A stretch of 64,000 nt of DNA from Rhizobium sp. N324 (GCF_001664485.1 NZ_CP013630.1:1863001-1927000); one strand, 5' to 3'; counted from the first letter of the stretch, positions 35,004 to 43,990 are shown. The notes: generated by a model from the letters alone, not told the origin. Translations and numbers: made by a program.

Positions 35004-35591
35004 TCAGAGCGCATCGATGGCGATGGTGACGGTGGCGACGCCGATCGGCTTGTCCTCTTCATCGATGACCACGAAGCTCGCCTGCGTTTCGAGCATCTGG
35101 GTGGATTGGTTGCGTTCCGCCCGGTCGACGAAGATCTCTCGGGAGCCGTCGGCGAAGGTTCTGAGGTATTTCTCTTCGTCGCCCTGCCAGTAGTCGGCGG
35201 TAATGGTGCTTTGCCCCACATTCAGCCCATGACTGTCGGTGACGAAAAATTCGACGATCGCCCCCTGCGAGGCGTCCTGCCTGGTTTTCAGATAATTCGA
35301 CACGGATTTGTCGAGCAGCAGTTGGACCATCTGCAGATGGTGCCGATCGACCTCCGACCGGTAGGTCTCATCGAGCACCCGCAGGTCGATTTCGCTGACA
35401 TCGGTGAATTTGGCATTCTGCTCGGCGATGGCTTTCAGCACCAGCGGCGTTTCCACCATCGGCCGGATCCGCGTCTCGACATAGTCGCGCACCAGGGGAA
35501 TATAGGCAGGCTCGGCGCGGGCAGGCGTGAGCGGAAGCAGACTTGCCGCCAGCCCGACGGCAACCGCCGCAACATCTCCCCACCGCGCCAT
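35004..35591 (-). CDS. Exported single-Cache-like periplasmic protein
   Basis: 195 residues. A signal peptide ends at PARAEPAYI (about residue 26). The mature part has a long N-terminal helix (VRDYVETRIRPMVETPLVLK) followed by a PAS/Cache-like beta core (VEFFVTDSHGLNVGQSTI, ADYWQGDEEKYLRTFADGSR, ASFVVIDEEDKPIGVATVTI). This is the layout of a sensory Cache domain but without membrane anchor or output domain, so it would be a free periplasmic ligand-binding protein. TAGGAGGAAACGACG precedes the start. Confidence 0.75.
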   Translation of the reverse strand: MARWGDVAAVAVGLAASLLPLTPARAEPAYIPLVRDYVETRIRPMVETPLVLKAIAEQNAKFTDVSEIDLRVLDETYRSEVDRHHLQMVQLLLDKSVSNYLKTRQDASQGAIVEFFVTDSHGLNVGQSTITADYWQGDEEKYLRTFADGSREIFVDRAERNQSTQMLETQASFVVIDEEDKPIGVATVTIAIDAL

Positions 35592-35607
35592 CGTCGTTTC
35601 CTCCTAC

Positions 35608-35648
35608 CGCATCGTTTTCCTGCACGCTTTAAGCGCAGTTTGATGCGA
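35608..35648. repeat. Palindromic element upstream of the 35004-35591 gene
   Basis: CGCATC and GATGCG flank an inner palindrome GCTTTAAGC. The element begins 17 bases upstream of the start codon on the minus strand. Similar palindromes are common between rhizobial genes; it may be a dispersed repeat rather than an operator. Confidence 0.35.
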
Positions 35649-35785
35649 TTCGCAGCTGTCGAGTTTATGCGAATAAGTTAAAATAGATGTGCATATCCCG
35701 ATAGCGGATTCAGGAAACCTCGCCGACAAAAACTGGAACAATTTCAAGTGGTAAATACGATGGGTGCGCGCTGCGATCTGTGCGC

Positions 35786-36280
35786 TCAGCGCGGTCCCTT
35801 GGCGATCGGCTCCTGGTAGGTGAAGCCCATGTCCCAGGGGAAGTAGATCCAGGTATCCTGGCTCACCTCGGTGATGAAGGTATCGACAGTCGGAACACCC
35901 TTCGGCTTGGCATAGACGCAGGCGAAATGCGCCCGCGGCAGCATGGTGCGCACCTGGACGGCGGTCTTGCCGGTATCCGTCAGGTCGTCGACGACGAGCA
36001 CCCCTTCGCCGCCGTTTTCGGCAAGCTCGGGCGCTATTCCCTTGAGCAGGGTCATGTCGCCCTGGTTGACATAATCATGGTAGGAGGCGACGCAGACGGT
36101 CTCGATCAGCCGGATGTTCAGTTCGCGCGAAATGATCGCGGCCGGAACGAGGCCGCCGCGGGTGATGCAGACGATCGCCTTGAACGTCTGGTCAAGGCCG
36201 GCAAGCCGCCAGGCAAGGGCGCGCGCATCGCGGTGGAACTGATCCCAGGAGACGGGAAAGGCTTTATCGGGAAGGGACAT
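35786..36280 (-). CDS. gpt: Xanthine(-guanine) phosphoribosyltransferase
   Basis: 164 residues from the ATG at 36280, with CGGAGCAGCCCG upstream; an in-frame ATG at 36379 has no such site. The PRPP-binding motif is [16 protein letters not shown], and the [20 protein letters not shown] block and [12 protein letters not shown] match the E. coli Gpt group. It salvages xanthine and guanine using PRPP. It is a single transcription unit downstream of the universal stress gene. Confidence 0.93.
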   Translation of the reverse strand: MSLPDKAFPVSWDQFHRDARALAWRLAGLDQTFKAIVCITRGGLVPAAIISRELNIRLIETVCVASYHDYVNQGDMTLLKGIAPELAENGGEGVLVVDDLTDTGKTAVQVRTMLPRAHFACVYAKPKGVPTVDTFITEVSQDTWIYFPWDMGFTYQEPIAKGPR

Positions 36281-36498
36281 CGGGCTGCTCCGCGGCATGA
36301 AAAAACAACACGCCGTTTTGCGGCGACCGGACGGGCTTGAGGCGGCGATCGACCAAACAGGAAATCGCACACGCTGCACTGCGCGAGTTCGCGAGCTGCG
36401 CTGCGTGAGTTGTGGCCGAGGCTCGAAGCCGTCATCGGTCGCCGCAATTAACGGAATTTGCCGTCAAAAGGCAAGAGCGCCAATGATCGCGGCGTGGG

Positions 36499-37341
36499 TC
36501 AGCGCGACAACAGCGTCAGCGCCGTCATCGATTGCAGCAAACTCTTGGTCGTGCCGCCGAAAATCATCTGCCAGAGCCAGGAATGCGTAGACGCGCCCAT
36601 GACCAGAAGATCGATGCTGTCGTCCGACAGCCGGTTTTCGATTACATGCGAGGTGTTCTTATCCACGCTTCGGGCCGTCGCCAGTGTCGTCTTCACGCCG
36701 TGGCGGGCAAGCGTTGCGGCGATCGCGGCGCCTGCGGTCAGCGGCGATTGCAGCGCCGTGTCGGCCGGGTCGACCGAAAAGATCTCGACCTCCTCGGCGG
36801 CTTTGAGGATCGGCAGCGCGTCGAAGGTTGCGCGCGCCGCTTCCTTCGAGCCGTTCCAGGCGATCAGCACGCGCTTGATCGGCTTCGGCTGGCGGATGAT
36901 GTAGGGGATGATCAGCACCGGCCGGCCGGTTTCGAAGAGGAAGCTGTCGACGTCGACATGGCTGTCGGAGGCTTTGGCCGGATCGGCCTGCGAGGCGATC
37001 AAGAGATCGGCGCTGCGGGCGCTTTCGATCAGCGGTGCGGAGCCGTAGCCGATGGAGGTGGCAAAGCTGCGCCACTCCGAGGAGCCGCCTGAGGCCTCGG
37101 CCTTGGCGCGAAAAATTCGCTCCACCGCGATCGTTTCGCTATGCGCCATATCCTGCAGCGCCTGCACGGCGACCGGATCGGGGATTTCCATCGGCGCCAC
37201 CAGCGGCACGGCGGAGATGTTTTCGGCATGCAGGCCGATCACATGAGCGCCGCTTTCGGCGGCAATGGCAAAGGCGAAATCGGCAACGGCGGCGCTATTG
37301 TCTGCTGTATCGAGAATGGCGAGAATGGTTTTGTAAGACAT
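36499..37341 (-). CDS. Tandem-domain universal stress protein (UspA family)
   Basis: 280 residues with two Usp domains. The first (about 1-145) starts MSYKTILAILDTADNSAAVA; the second (about 155-280) starts RVLIAWNGSKEAARA and contains LLVMGASTHSWLWQMIFGGT, the Gly-x2-Gly-x9-Gly-Ser/Thr type nucleotide loop, with SVDKNTSHVI before it. The second domain has the better ATP-binding motif. AAGGAGAATTGAT fixes the start. The role in stress tolerance is by family. Confidence 0.9.
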   Translation of the reverse strand: MSYKTILAILDTADNSAAVADFAFAIAAESGAHVIGLHAENISAVPLVAPMEIPDPVAVQALQDMAHSETIAVERIFRAKAEASGGSSEWRSFATSIGYGSAPLIESARSADLLIASQADPAKASDSHVDVDSFLFETGRPVLIIPYIIRQPKPIKRVLIAWNGSKEAARATFDALPILKAAEEVEIFSVDPADTALQSPLTAGAAIAATLARHGVKTTLATARSVDKNTSHVIENRLSDDSIDLLVMGASTHSWLWQMIFGGTTKSLLQSMTALTLLSR

Positions 37342-37449
37342 ATCAATTCTCCTTGCGCTGAAATGGCGTGCGCGAGGGAAGGAATGCACCGGACCGTTCT
37401 TCCGTTCCTTGACGGGGATCAAGCCTGGTCCCCGGTTCCGGTCTTGTCC

Positions 37450-38226
37450 TCAAGCCTCGGCGGAATGGTTTTCGGCGATGTCCTTCCTCTGGCGGATGGC
37501 GTCGATCATCGCTTGCACATCGGTGCCGGCCGCATCGATGGCCGCCTGCGCGCGGCCGCGCACGACGATCTCGGTCGAGAATTTCTGGCCGATATAACGG
37601 GGGTAGGAACCGATGCTGGTGTCCGGATGGGCTTTCTGGATCGCCGTCAGGGGCGTGCCGATCTCGCCTTCGCCGTAAGGGCAGGCGATGGCGAGCGACA
37701 GCACCGGCGTGCCGGTTCGAAGCGTCGGCAGCACATTGTCGACCATCGCCTGGAAAACCTGCGGCACGCCGGCCATGACATGGACATTGCCGATGATGAA
37801 GCCCGGCGCCGTCGACACCGGATTGGCGATATGAACGGATCCGCGCGGCATGCGCGCCATGCGCTGGCGCGCTTCGGTGAATTCCATCTCGCGGCGCCGG
37901 TACATATCGGCCAGCAGCCTCATCGCCTCGTCATCATATTCGCAGGGCACCCCGAACGCCCTGGAAATGGCATCGGCGGTGATGTCGTCATGCGTCGGCC
38001 CGATGCCGCCTGACGTGAAGACGTAATCATATCGGGCGCGAAGCGCGTTCAGCGCCTCGACGATCGCCTCCTCGTCGTCGGCGACGATGCGCACCTCCTT
38101 GAGATCGATGCCGGAAAGATTGAGCAGGTCGGCGAGATGGCCGATATTCTTGTCCTTGGTGCGGCCGGAAAGAAGTTCGTCGCCGATGGCGAGCATGGCG
38201 GCAGTGACGACGGTGGCGTGGCTCAT
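37450..38226 (-). CDS. Molybdopterin-binding (CinA N-terminal/MoaB-type) domain protein
   Basis: 258 residues starting MSHATVVTAAMLAIGDELLS. The MoCF signature is present: AAMLAIGDELLSGRTKDKN and YVFTSGGIGPTHDDITADAI. Only the N-terminal CinA-type domain is present; the nicotinamide-nucleotide amidase domain of full CinA is absent. A longer reading to 38439 is possible but is not protein-like. Family members are annotated as competence/damage-inducible or molybdopterin-binding; the true function is uncertain. Confidence 0.85.
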   Translation of the reverse strand: MSHATVVTAAMLAIGDELLSGRTKDKNIGHLADLLNLSGIDLKEVRIVADDEEAIVEALNALRARYDYVFTSGGIGPTHDDITADAISRAFGVPCEYDDEAMRLLADMYRRREMEFTEARQRMARMPRGSVHIANPVSTAPGFIIGNVHVMAGVPQVFQAMVDNVLPTLRTGTPVLSLAIACPYGEGEIGTPLTAIQKAHPDTSIGSYPRYIGQKFSTEIVVRGRAQAAIDAAGTDVQAMIDAIRQRKDIAENHSAEA

Positions 38227-38409
38227 GGGATGTTCCGTGATGTGAGGCTGGTCAATAGGTAGCGCCCTTCGGCCGCTTTGCAAACATTGCTGGTGAAGGA
38301 CGAATTCGGATGGGAGCTGTCCCGGTTCGACGGTTTTCCCTCGCAATGAAACCCACAGGCCTGCGGTGACGCCCATCTTCTTATCGGTGGCGTGATCTGT
38401 ATCGGCATA

Positions 38410-38697
38410 TGGTGCGGACGGCGGGGGTCGAACCCGCATAGCCTAGGCCGAGGGATTTTCTTACCGCTACGGCTTTCGCCGCCGCCTTCCGGCGTTTGTG
38501 GTCTGGACTATACCTTCACCCTAGCATCTGCCTTAGGTGCTGCCCGTCTAGTCTCTACACCTTCCCCTTGCAGGGCTTGGCTCGGGATTGCCATCTGACA
38601 GGTTTCCCCGACTTTGAGCAGTTCTACATCAGGCGTTTCCGCCAGTGCACTCAATTTTGTTTAAGTCCCTTGTGTCTACCGATTCCACCACGTCCGC
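38410..38697 (-). tRNA. tRNA-Leu(UAA), interrupted by a group I intron
   Basis: On the minus strand the 5' exon (38697-38663) begins with acceptor strand GCGGACG and ends in the anticodon loop at CTT. The 3' exon (38459-38410) begins AAAATCCC and ends CGTCCGC-A-CCA, with T arm GCGGGTTCGACCCCCGC and a long variable arm as expected for Leu. The joined anticodon arm is AGGGA-CUUAAAA-UCCCU, anticodon UAA. The acceptor strands pair 7 of 7 and CCA is encoded. The intron lies between U34 and A35. Confidence 0.93.
38460..38662 (-). other. Group I self-splicing intron in tRNA-Leu(UAA)
   Basis: 203 nt on the minus strand, ending in the expected G (38460). Core elements are clear: Q AATCCCGAGCCAAGCCC (38589-38573), R GTAGAGACTAGACGGGC (38558-38542) and S AAGGTATAGTCC (38516-38505). 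R and S pair as P7 (GACTA with TAGTC), which holds the guanosine site. The exon end ACUU pairs with intron GAGU to give P1 with the U.G wobble at the splice site. There is no ORF inside. The size and target resemble the small tRNA introns (IC3 type) of cyanobacteria and of some proteobacteria. Confidence 0.93.
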
Positions 38698-39102
38698 GTG
38701 GCTCTTTCTGCTAACAAAGAGAGGCGGCATTCTCAACCGATATTCGGTGTCCAGGTGCAATTCGGTTTCAAAGTCCAGAAGCCCTCAATCGCTTCGTCGC
38801 TTCGAATGTCCAGCTGAGCGGGGCCGTCCGGCGCGCCGATCCAAAACTTCGGCAAGCAACTGCGCGCCAGGAAGTTTCAAAATTCCGTTGTCGCCCTGCA
38901 AGGTCGCGACAGTCGATTACAAAATTTCATGCCAGCCAGCGTAGAAAACTGAACACAACCCTTGCGACACAAGCTTGTTGAATTTCGCCGGACATTGGGA
39001 CAAAGTGCTGGCAGGGGTAGCGTTTGCGATTTTTACTGTTGCAATACGTGCATTGCACTTTCCATCGCGAACATTGGGACATGTGGTGACTTAAAGGGCG
39101 AA
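38698..39102. other. 405-base intergenic region between tRNA-Leu and the AfsR-like gene
   Basis: No gene is seen. The left part should contain the tRNA promoter on the minus strand; TTGAGA on that strand (about 38737-38732) is a possible -35 element. The right part has the direct repeat ACATTGGGACA at about 38991 and 39071, the second ending 22 bases before the start codon of the regulator, which could be a regulatory site. Confidence 0.45.
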
Positions 39103-41034
39103 ATGGCTTTTGTTCTGAAGACTTTCGGGAGGCTGCAACTCATTGACGGGGAGGGAAATGCTGTTGCGTTTCCTGAGAAAGGCCTGCTGCTTCTCGCCTA
39201 TTTATTTACAACCGACCAAGCTTCGGCGGATCGAACGACCGTGGCCCGCTTCCTGTGGGGCGAAGCCGACAGGGATGTGGCACTGTCGACTTTGCGGAAG
39301 GTGATTTCCAGAGTTAAGGCCCGTCAGGACGATCTCGGCGTAAACATCCTTTCGTCTCAGGGCAGCATGCTCATCCTTGACCGGGCGGCTCTGTCTTCCG
39401 ACATTCTGCTCGCCAGCGAGGAGGACGAGGTGGAGCCGTTCTCCCGGCTGAGGCAGTTGGTGGCGCTGATGAATCAGCCTTTTCTGGAGCCGGTTCACAA
39501 CCATAGCCGTCAGTTTCAGCGCTGGCTCGCCGAACGTGAAAATTTCCATAACGAGCTTCTCGCCCGTAGTGTGAGAGCGGCGTCCCAGCTTACCCCGTCG
39601 CCAAAGGAATCCGAGCTCCTGAGGAAGGCCGCGGTTATCCTCTTTCGGACCGAGCCGAAGGATCCGGAAACGCTGCAGCTGCTCATACGGATCTTCAAGG
39701 CGGAAGGGGAGGTTGAATCCCTTCGCAGCTACTTTGAACAGCGGCGCAATTCGACGGCGAGAGGTATCGCTGCGCGCAGGGAATCCAATGAGGGTGACGC
39801 GAGATCCCCGCGTCCGCCATCCGTGTCGTCAACGGCGAAACTCGAGGCTGCTCTTCCCCTGGAGCCCGAGGACATGCGGATTGCCGTTCCCCGCCTGGTG
39901 CTGCTTCCCCCGAAGAATCAATCCGTTCGGCCGCAAGCCGGTTTTCTGGCCGCGTCTTTGGTGGAGGATATCACGATCGGATTTTGCGTCTTCAACAGCC
40001 TGGAGGTCATAGCCCCGTATTCGGCGGTTCAGATCGGCCATCAGGTGGAGACGCAGAAGGTCTTCTTTGAGCGGCATCGCGTCAATTATATCCTCGACAC
40101 CCGGATCAGCAATATCGGCGATGAAGTGACGCTGTTCGCCCAGCTGATCTTTTTCGATCAGAATCAGATTGTCTGGGCCGAACGGTTCAGCCTCGATCGG
40201 ATGGATCTTGCCAGAGACAGGAGAGTGGTTGCCCGGCAGATCGCTCTGTCCGTGTCCAGCGAAATCGAGCGCCATGAGGCATTGCGCGAAGACCTGAATC
40301 CCGTCGCCTACCACAGATATCTTGTCGGCAGGCGGCACTTGGCGCGGCTGACGCTTCCCAACCTGCGGCGCGTTCGCAAGGAAATGAAAGCCGCGCTCAG
40401 CGTAAGCCCCGATTTCACCCCGGCGCTGAGCTCGATGGCGCGGACCTACTCCAAGGAATGGTTGCTGACGGCGCGGGGGGATATCGATCTTTTACAATTG
40501 GCGGAGACCTTCGCAAAACAAGCCACCGGGACGCGTTCGGACTTCGCCGATGGCTATCGCGAGCTCGGTGTCGCCAAGCTGCTGCAGGGCGCGTTCGATG
40601 AAAGCGCCGAAGCCATGGAAGTGGCGGAAAGCCTTGCGCCGCACTACGCCGACGTGATCGCCGATTATGCCGACACTTTGGTTCATTGTTCGTTGCCCGC
40701 CATGGCCTTGCGAAAGATCGAGCGGGCAATCGAGCTGAACCCGCTCGGTCCCGATACCTATTTCTGGACTGCTGCAGGAGCAAATTATGCCCTCGGCGAA
40801 TTCGAAGCGTCGTTGGACTATATCGGGCAGATGGCCGATCCTAATTTAGCGGATAGGTTGTCCGCTGCAAGTTGGGCCATGTTGGGTCATCAGGACAAGG
40901 CGCGGATATTCGTACGAAGGTTTCGTGAAGGCAATCCGGACTTCGATGTGGACAAATGGTTGTCTGCAGTTCCAAGTAAAGAGCAGTGGCATAAAGATCT
41001 TTATCGTGAAGGCCTGAAGAAAGCTGGATTTTAA
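39103..41034 (+). CDS. AfsR/SARP-like transcriptional regulator with TPR region
   Basis: 643 residues from the ATG at 39103, preceded by AAAGGGCGAA; a longer reading from 38962 is not protein-like. The N-terminus (about 1-95) looks like a winged-helix OmpR-type domain of SARP regulators: FVLKTFGRLQLIDGEGNAVA, GLLLLAYLFTTDQASADRTT, LWGEADRDVALSTLRKVISR. A BTAD-like helical region (about 100-220) follows, then an adenylate-cyclase-associated-type middle (PAAGFLAASLVEDITIGF-like pattern) and TPR-like repeats (about 420-600). Many rhizobial regulators of this type control polysaccharide or secretion genes. A 72-residue ORF follows after 26 bases. Confidence 0.8.
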   Translation: MAFVLKTFGRLQLIDGEGNAVAFPEKGLLLLAYLFTTDQASADRTTVARFLWGEADRDVALSTLRKVISRVKARQDDLGVNILSSQGSMLILDRAALSSDILLASEEDEVEPFSRLRQLVALMNQPFLEPVHNHSRQFQRWLAERENFHNELLARSVRAASQLTPSPKESELLRKAAVILFRTEPKDPETLQLLIRIFKAEGEVESLRSYFEQRRNSTARGIAARRESNEGDARSPRPPSVSSTAKLEAALPLEPEDMRIAVPRLVLLPPKNQSVRPQAGFLAASLVEDITIGFCVFNSLEVIAPYSAVQIGHQVETQKVFFERHRVNYILDTRISNIGDEVTLFAQLIFFDQNQIVWAERFSLDRMDLARDRRVVARQIALSVSSEIERHEALREDLNPVAYHRYLVGRRHLARLTLPNLRRVRKEMKAALSVSPDFTPALSSMARTYSKEWLLTARGDIDLLQLAETFAKQATGTRSDFADGYRELGVAKLLQGAFDESAEAMEVAESLAPHYADVIADYADTLVHCSLPAMALRKIERAIELNPLGPDTYFWTAAGANYALGEFEASLDYIGQMADPNLADRLSAASWAMLGHQDKARIFVRRFREGNPDFDVDKWLSAVPSKEQWHKDLYREGLKKAGF

Positions 41035-41060
41035 ACATCAATCGTTAGAAGGGGCAAAGC

Positions 41061-41279
41061 ATGGCTACAGTTGTTGTTATCAGTGTTGAAGGTCAAGACG
41101 GGCTCTGGGTCGCCGATCTGGACGCCGGCACCGTACTGCCGCTCCCCGTCCCCAAGGCGGGCGGCTTGAAAGTGGTCACCGATCTTCGCGCCACCGGCGC
41201 GACGGTGACAAAAGGCGTGAATGTGGCTGTCACCGTCAAGTCTGCGGAAGCGGCATTCTCCGGTCATTATGACGGCTAG
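41061..41279 (+). CDS. Small 72-residue protein downstream of the AfsR-like gene
   Basis: It starts MATVVVISVEGQDGLWVADL and ends AAFSGHYDG, with AGAAGGGGCAAAGC before the ATG. The protein is mildly acidic and rich in Val, Ala and Gly, predicted as beta strands, with no signal peptide, Cys or membrane helix. It is 26 bases after the regulator stop, so it is likely co-transcribed. A hairpin at 41292-41333 follows the stop. I do not recognise a family. Confidence 0.6.
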   Translation: MATVVVISVEGQDGLWVADLDAGTVLPLPVPKAGGLKVVTDLRATGATVTKGVNVAVTVKSAEAAFSGHYDG

Positions 41280-41291
41280 ACGTGATGATGT

Positions 41292-41333
41292 TATAGCGCC
41301 GTTGCGTCTTTCAGGCGCGTGACGGAAGCTGTA
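41292..41333. terminator. Long imperfect hairpin after the 72-residue ORF
   Basis: TATAGC / GCTGTA, CCGT / ACGG and GCGTCT / AGGCGC pair around a TTC loop (with G.T pairs). CACTTTTG follows. It starts 13 bases after the stop codon, so it may end transcription. Its layout also resembles a rhizobial palindromic intergenic repeat. Confidence 0.5.
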
Positions 41334-41672
41334 GCACTTTTGATTATCTGTGATTTATTTGGATTCAGATCTTAAGAAGCTTTGCAGAAGTGCGAGACGG
41401 CGAGCGGGAAATAGACCTGCTCCCCGTCGAGCATAAATGCGGTGCTCTGCGATTAATCGTCGTTATTCCCGCACCGACAAGGTGTAGCGGTCTCAGCGAT
41501 ACTATCGGCTGGGTTAGCGGGTTCGTGTCCTCTTGCCCACACAGCTTCATAATACCGTTTGAATATGCACGTATATCGGGGATATAAGCGCGTGATCGCT
41601 TGACAAGGGCAATATCGGTGCAAGGATTGCGCCGCGGCGGTTTAGTAAGTGTTGTCTTGTGGGAGTAAGGCG
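41334..41672. other. Gene-free stretch before the 43-residue ORF
   Basis: No convincing ORF or RNA is seen. The DNA is relatively AT-rich, with ATATCGGGGATATAAGCGCG near 41572 as a possible promoter area for the small ORF at 41673. Confidence 0.35.
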
Positions 41673-41804
41673 ATGGTTTACGATTGGACTGGAGCTAAGG
41701 TTCGGCGCATCCGGATCTTCAAGACCAGTGTCGCGCTTGTTCTGGGAACCGCGACGGCTGCGATACCGCTGTTCTTCTGGGCCATGGAGTTTCGCGGTTT
41801 CTAA
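41673..41804 (+). CDS. Small single-pass membrane protein, 43 residues
   Basis: The reading MVYDWTGAKVRRIRIFKTSV has a basic N-terminus, then one hydrophobic helix (about 19-38, VALVLGTATAAIPLFFWAM) and ends EFRGF. GGGAGTAAGG lies a few bases before the ATG. Its stop overlaps the end of the convergent VanZ-like gene. It is too short for family assignment, and the ribosome-binding site is the main support. Confidence 0.5.
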   Translation: MVYDWTGAKVRRIRIFKTSVALVLGTATAAIPLFFWAMEFRGF

Positions 41805-42157
41805 CCTGAGACAATCACCGTCTCGCGCCACCTGTTGATCACCCAGCCGGCCAGCAGCCCGAGGGCGGCGCCCATTGCCTTGATGCCGGCGTCGTGCAGG
41901 CGCGGATGGCGCGTCGGCGAGAGATACTGCAGATATTCGATGGCGACGGCGCCAGCGATCAGCAGCACGGCCACCAATTTCCACTGTTTCGGATAGGCGA
42001 GCGCAAAGGCGAGGCCGACAAGAATATAGGCGGCTGCGCGGTCGGTATCGACAGTCGTGACGGTCTCCGGCCTCAGCCCGATCGGCGAAACCGTGACGAA
42101 GAGAATGAAGGCGAGCAGCAGCCAGGCCACAGGTTTTGCGAATTTGAAGATCATCAT
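41801..42157 (-). CDS. VanZ-family membrane protein
   Basis: 118 residues with four membrane segments: WLLLAFILFVTVSP (about 12-27), AAYILVGLAFALAYP (42-57), LVAVLLIAGAVAIEYLQYL (62-80) and AMGAALGLLAGWVIN (94-108). The ILFVTVSPIGLRP and AIEYLQYLSPTRHPRLHDA patterns (Glu, Gln, Arg, Asp) are those of VanZ-like proteins. In enterococci VanZ raises teicoplanin resistance; in rhizobia the function is not established. Confidence 0.8.
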   Translation of the reverse strand: MMIFKFAKPVAWLLLAFILFVTVSPIGLRPETVTTVDTDRAAAYILVGLAFALAYPKQWKLVAVLLIAGAVAIEYLQYLSPTRHPRLHDAGIKAMGAALGLLAGWVINRWRETVIVSG

Positions 42158-42375
42158 CGTTCCATATAATTGGCAGGCCTTTGCATTGACAGTTAAAATC
42201 AGTTCATCTGCCGCCGAGTTCGTGATTGGCTTAAGAAAGGCTTCCTGAGGCTGGACCCGGGATCAGGATGCGAGCGGCTCGGTCAGCGAACCGGAAATGG
42301 CCGGAGCGGGCTTTCTTTTGCCGGCCGGCCTGTGCCATAGCGGCGGCGGCTAATCTTTAGGAATGGACCACGCTC

Positions 42376-43626
42376 GTGACGAGACTTGAAGTCGAAAGCG
42401 CCGAAGCGGCAATGCGCAGCCTTTTCCCGGCGACGCCGCTGCAGCTCAATGACCATCTTTCCGCTCGCTACGGTGCCGATATCTGGCTGAAGCGCGAGGA
42501 TTTGTCGCCGGTGCGTTCCTATAAGATCCGCGGCGCCTTCAATTTCTTCCGCAAGGCGATCGGGCAGGGCGCTTCCGGTAAGACCTTCGTCTGCGCCTCG
42601 GCCGGCAATCATGCCCAGGGCTTTGCCTATGTCTGCCGCCATTTCGGCGTGCCGGGCGTCGTCTTCATGCCGGTGACGACACCGCAGCAGAAAATCGACA
42701 AGACCCGCATGTTCGGTGCCGAATTCATCACCATCCGGCTGTTCGGCGATTTCTTCGACCAGTGCTACCAGGCTGCGCGCGACCATGTCGAAGCGGTCGG
42801 TGGCGTCATGGTGCCGCCCTTCGACCATGCCGACATCATCGAAGGGCAGGCGACCGTCGCCGCCGAGATCATGCAGCAGCTGCCTGAGGGAATGGTGCCC
42901 GATATGGTCGTGCTGCCGGTCGGCGGCGGCGGCCTTGCCGCCGGCATTACCGGCTATCTCGACGGCACCGTGGCGAAATCGGCCTTCGTATTTACCGAGC
43001 CCGCCGGCGCGCCGAGCCTCAGACGCAGCATCGAGGCAGGTGAGGTAACGACGCTCGCCAAGGTCGACAACTTCGTCGACGGCGCCGCCGTCGCCCGCAT
43101 CGGCGACCTGAATTTCGCCGCCCTTCGCGATTTTCCGGCAAGCCAGGTGCAGTTGATGCCGGAGAACGCCATCTGCGTCACCATCCAGGAAATGCTGAAT
43201 GTCGAGGGCGTCGTGCTGGAGCCGGCCGGCGCCCTGTCGCTGACGGCGATCGCCGCGATGGACGCCGAGGCGATCCGCGGCAAGACCGTTGTCGCCGTCG
43301 TCTCCGGCGGCAATTTCGATTTCGAGCGCCTGCCTGACGTAAAGGAACGAGCCATGCGTTACGCAGGGCTGAAGAAGTATTTCATCCTGCGGCTTGCCCA
43401 GCGCCCGGGGGCGCTCAGGGATTTCCTCAATCTGCTCGGGCCCGACGATGATATTGCCCGCTTCGAATATCTGAAGAAATCGGCGCGCAATTTCGGCTCG
43501 ATCCTGATCGGCATCGAAACCAAGGCGCCGGAGAATTTCGCTAGGCTGATCGGAAATTTCGAAGCTGCCGGCATGGGTTACGAGGATATCACCGAAAACG
43601 AGATCCTCGCCAACCTGATCATTTGA
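42376..43626 (+). CDS. ilvA: Threonine ammonia-lyase (threonine dehydratase)
   Basis: 416 residues from a GTG start. The PLP lysine lies in RSYKIRGAFNFF; SAGNHAQGFAYVCRHFG and the phosphate loop LPVGGGGLAAGI complete the fold-type II site. The C-terminal 90 residues form a single ACT-like regulatory domain (YFILRLAQRPGALRDFLNLL), shorter than the E. coli enzyme with two. It makes 2-oxobutanoate from threonine for isoleucine synthesis, and isoleucine feedback via the ACT-like domain is expected for the family. Confidence 0.93.
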   Translation: MTRLEVESAEAAMRSLFPATPLQLNDHLSARYGADIWLKREDLSPVRSYKIRGAFNFFRKAIGQGASGKTFVCASAGNHAQGFAYVCRHFGVPGVVFMPVTTPQQKIDKTRMFGAEFITIRLFGDFFDQCYQAARDHVEAVGGVMVPPFDHADIIEGQATVAAEIMQQLPEGMVPDMVVLPVGGGGLAAGITGYLDGTVAKSAFVFTEPAGAPSLRRSIEAGEVTTLAKVDNFVDGAAVARIGDLNFAALRDFPASQVQLMPENAICVTIQEMLNVEGVVLEPAGALSLTAIAAMDAEAIRGKTVVAVVSGGNFDFERLPDVKERAMRYAGLKKYFILRLAQRPGALRDFLNLLGPDDDIARFEYLKKSARNFGSILIGIETKAPENFARLIGNFEAAGMGYEDITENEILANLII

Positions 43627-43663
43627 CTTGGCGACAGCGATATCGCCGTGCTAAAGGCGGAGC

Positions 43664-43990
43664 ATGGCTTCGTTCCTTTCAAATCTCTTTTCGATGTTCT
43701 CCGGCGGCGGCAAAGCCGCCTCGGAGGCGGCAGGCCCTTCCGGCGAGCCGCAGCTTTACAACGACTGCACAATCTATGCGGAGCCGCGTAGGGAAGGCAG
43801 CCAGTATCGGCTTGCCGGCCGCATCGAAAAGAAGGTCGGCGACGAGGTGCTGGTGCGCAATTTCATCCGCGCCGATCTGTTCTCGTCCTCCGACGATGCG
43901 CTCGAATGCACGGTGCGCAAGGCGCAGCAGATCATCGATCAGCATGGTTCGTCACTCTTCGGTGACGGCGAGAAGCTTCGTCAGGTCTGA
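43664..43990 (+). CDS. HlyU-family protein
   Basis: 108 residues. The core LYNDCTIYAEPRREGSQYRL, AGRIEKKVGDEVLVRNFIRA and ALECTVRKAQQIIDQHG are the HlyU pattern (HlyU activates haemolysin in Vibrio, though this alphaproteobacterial family is distinct from the ArsR-type HlyU). It is 37 bases downstream of ilvA in the same direction. The function in rhizobia is unknown. Confidence 0.8.
   Translation: MASFLSNLFSMFSGGGKAASEAAGPSGEPQLYNDCTIYAEPRREGSQYRLAGRIEKKVGDEVLVRNFIRADLFSSSDDALECTVRKAQQIIDQHGSSLFGDGEKLRQV

Noticed and set aside
38454..38700. Short ORFs over the tRNA-Leu region
   Set aside because: They overlap the tRNA exons and the group I intron core, whose conserved RNA elements explain the sequence better.
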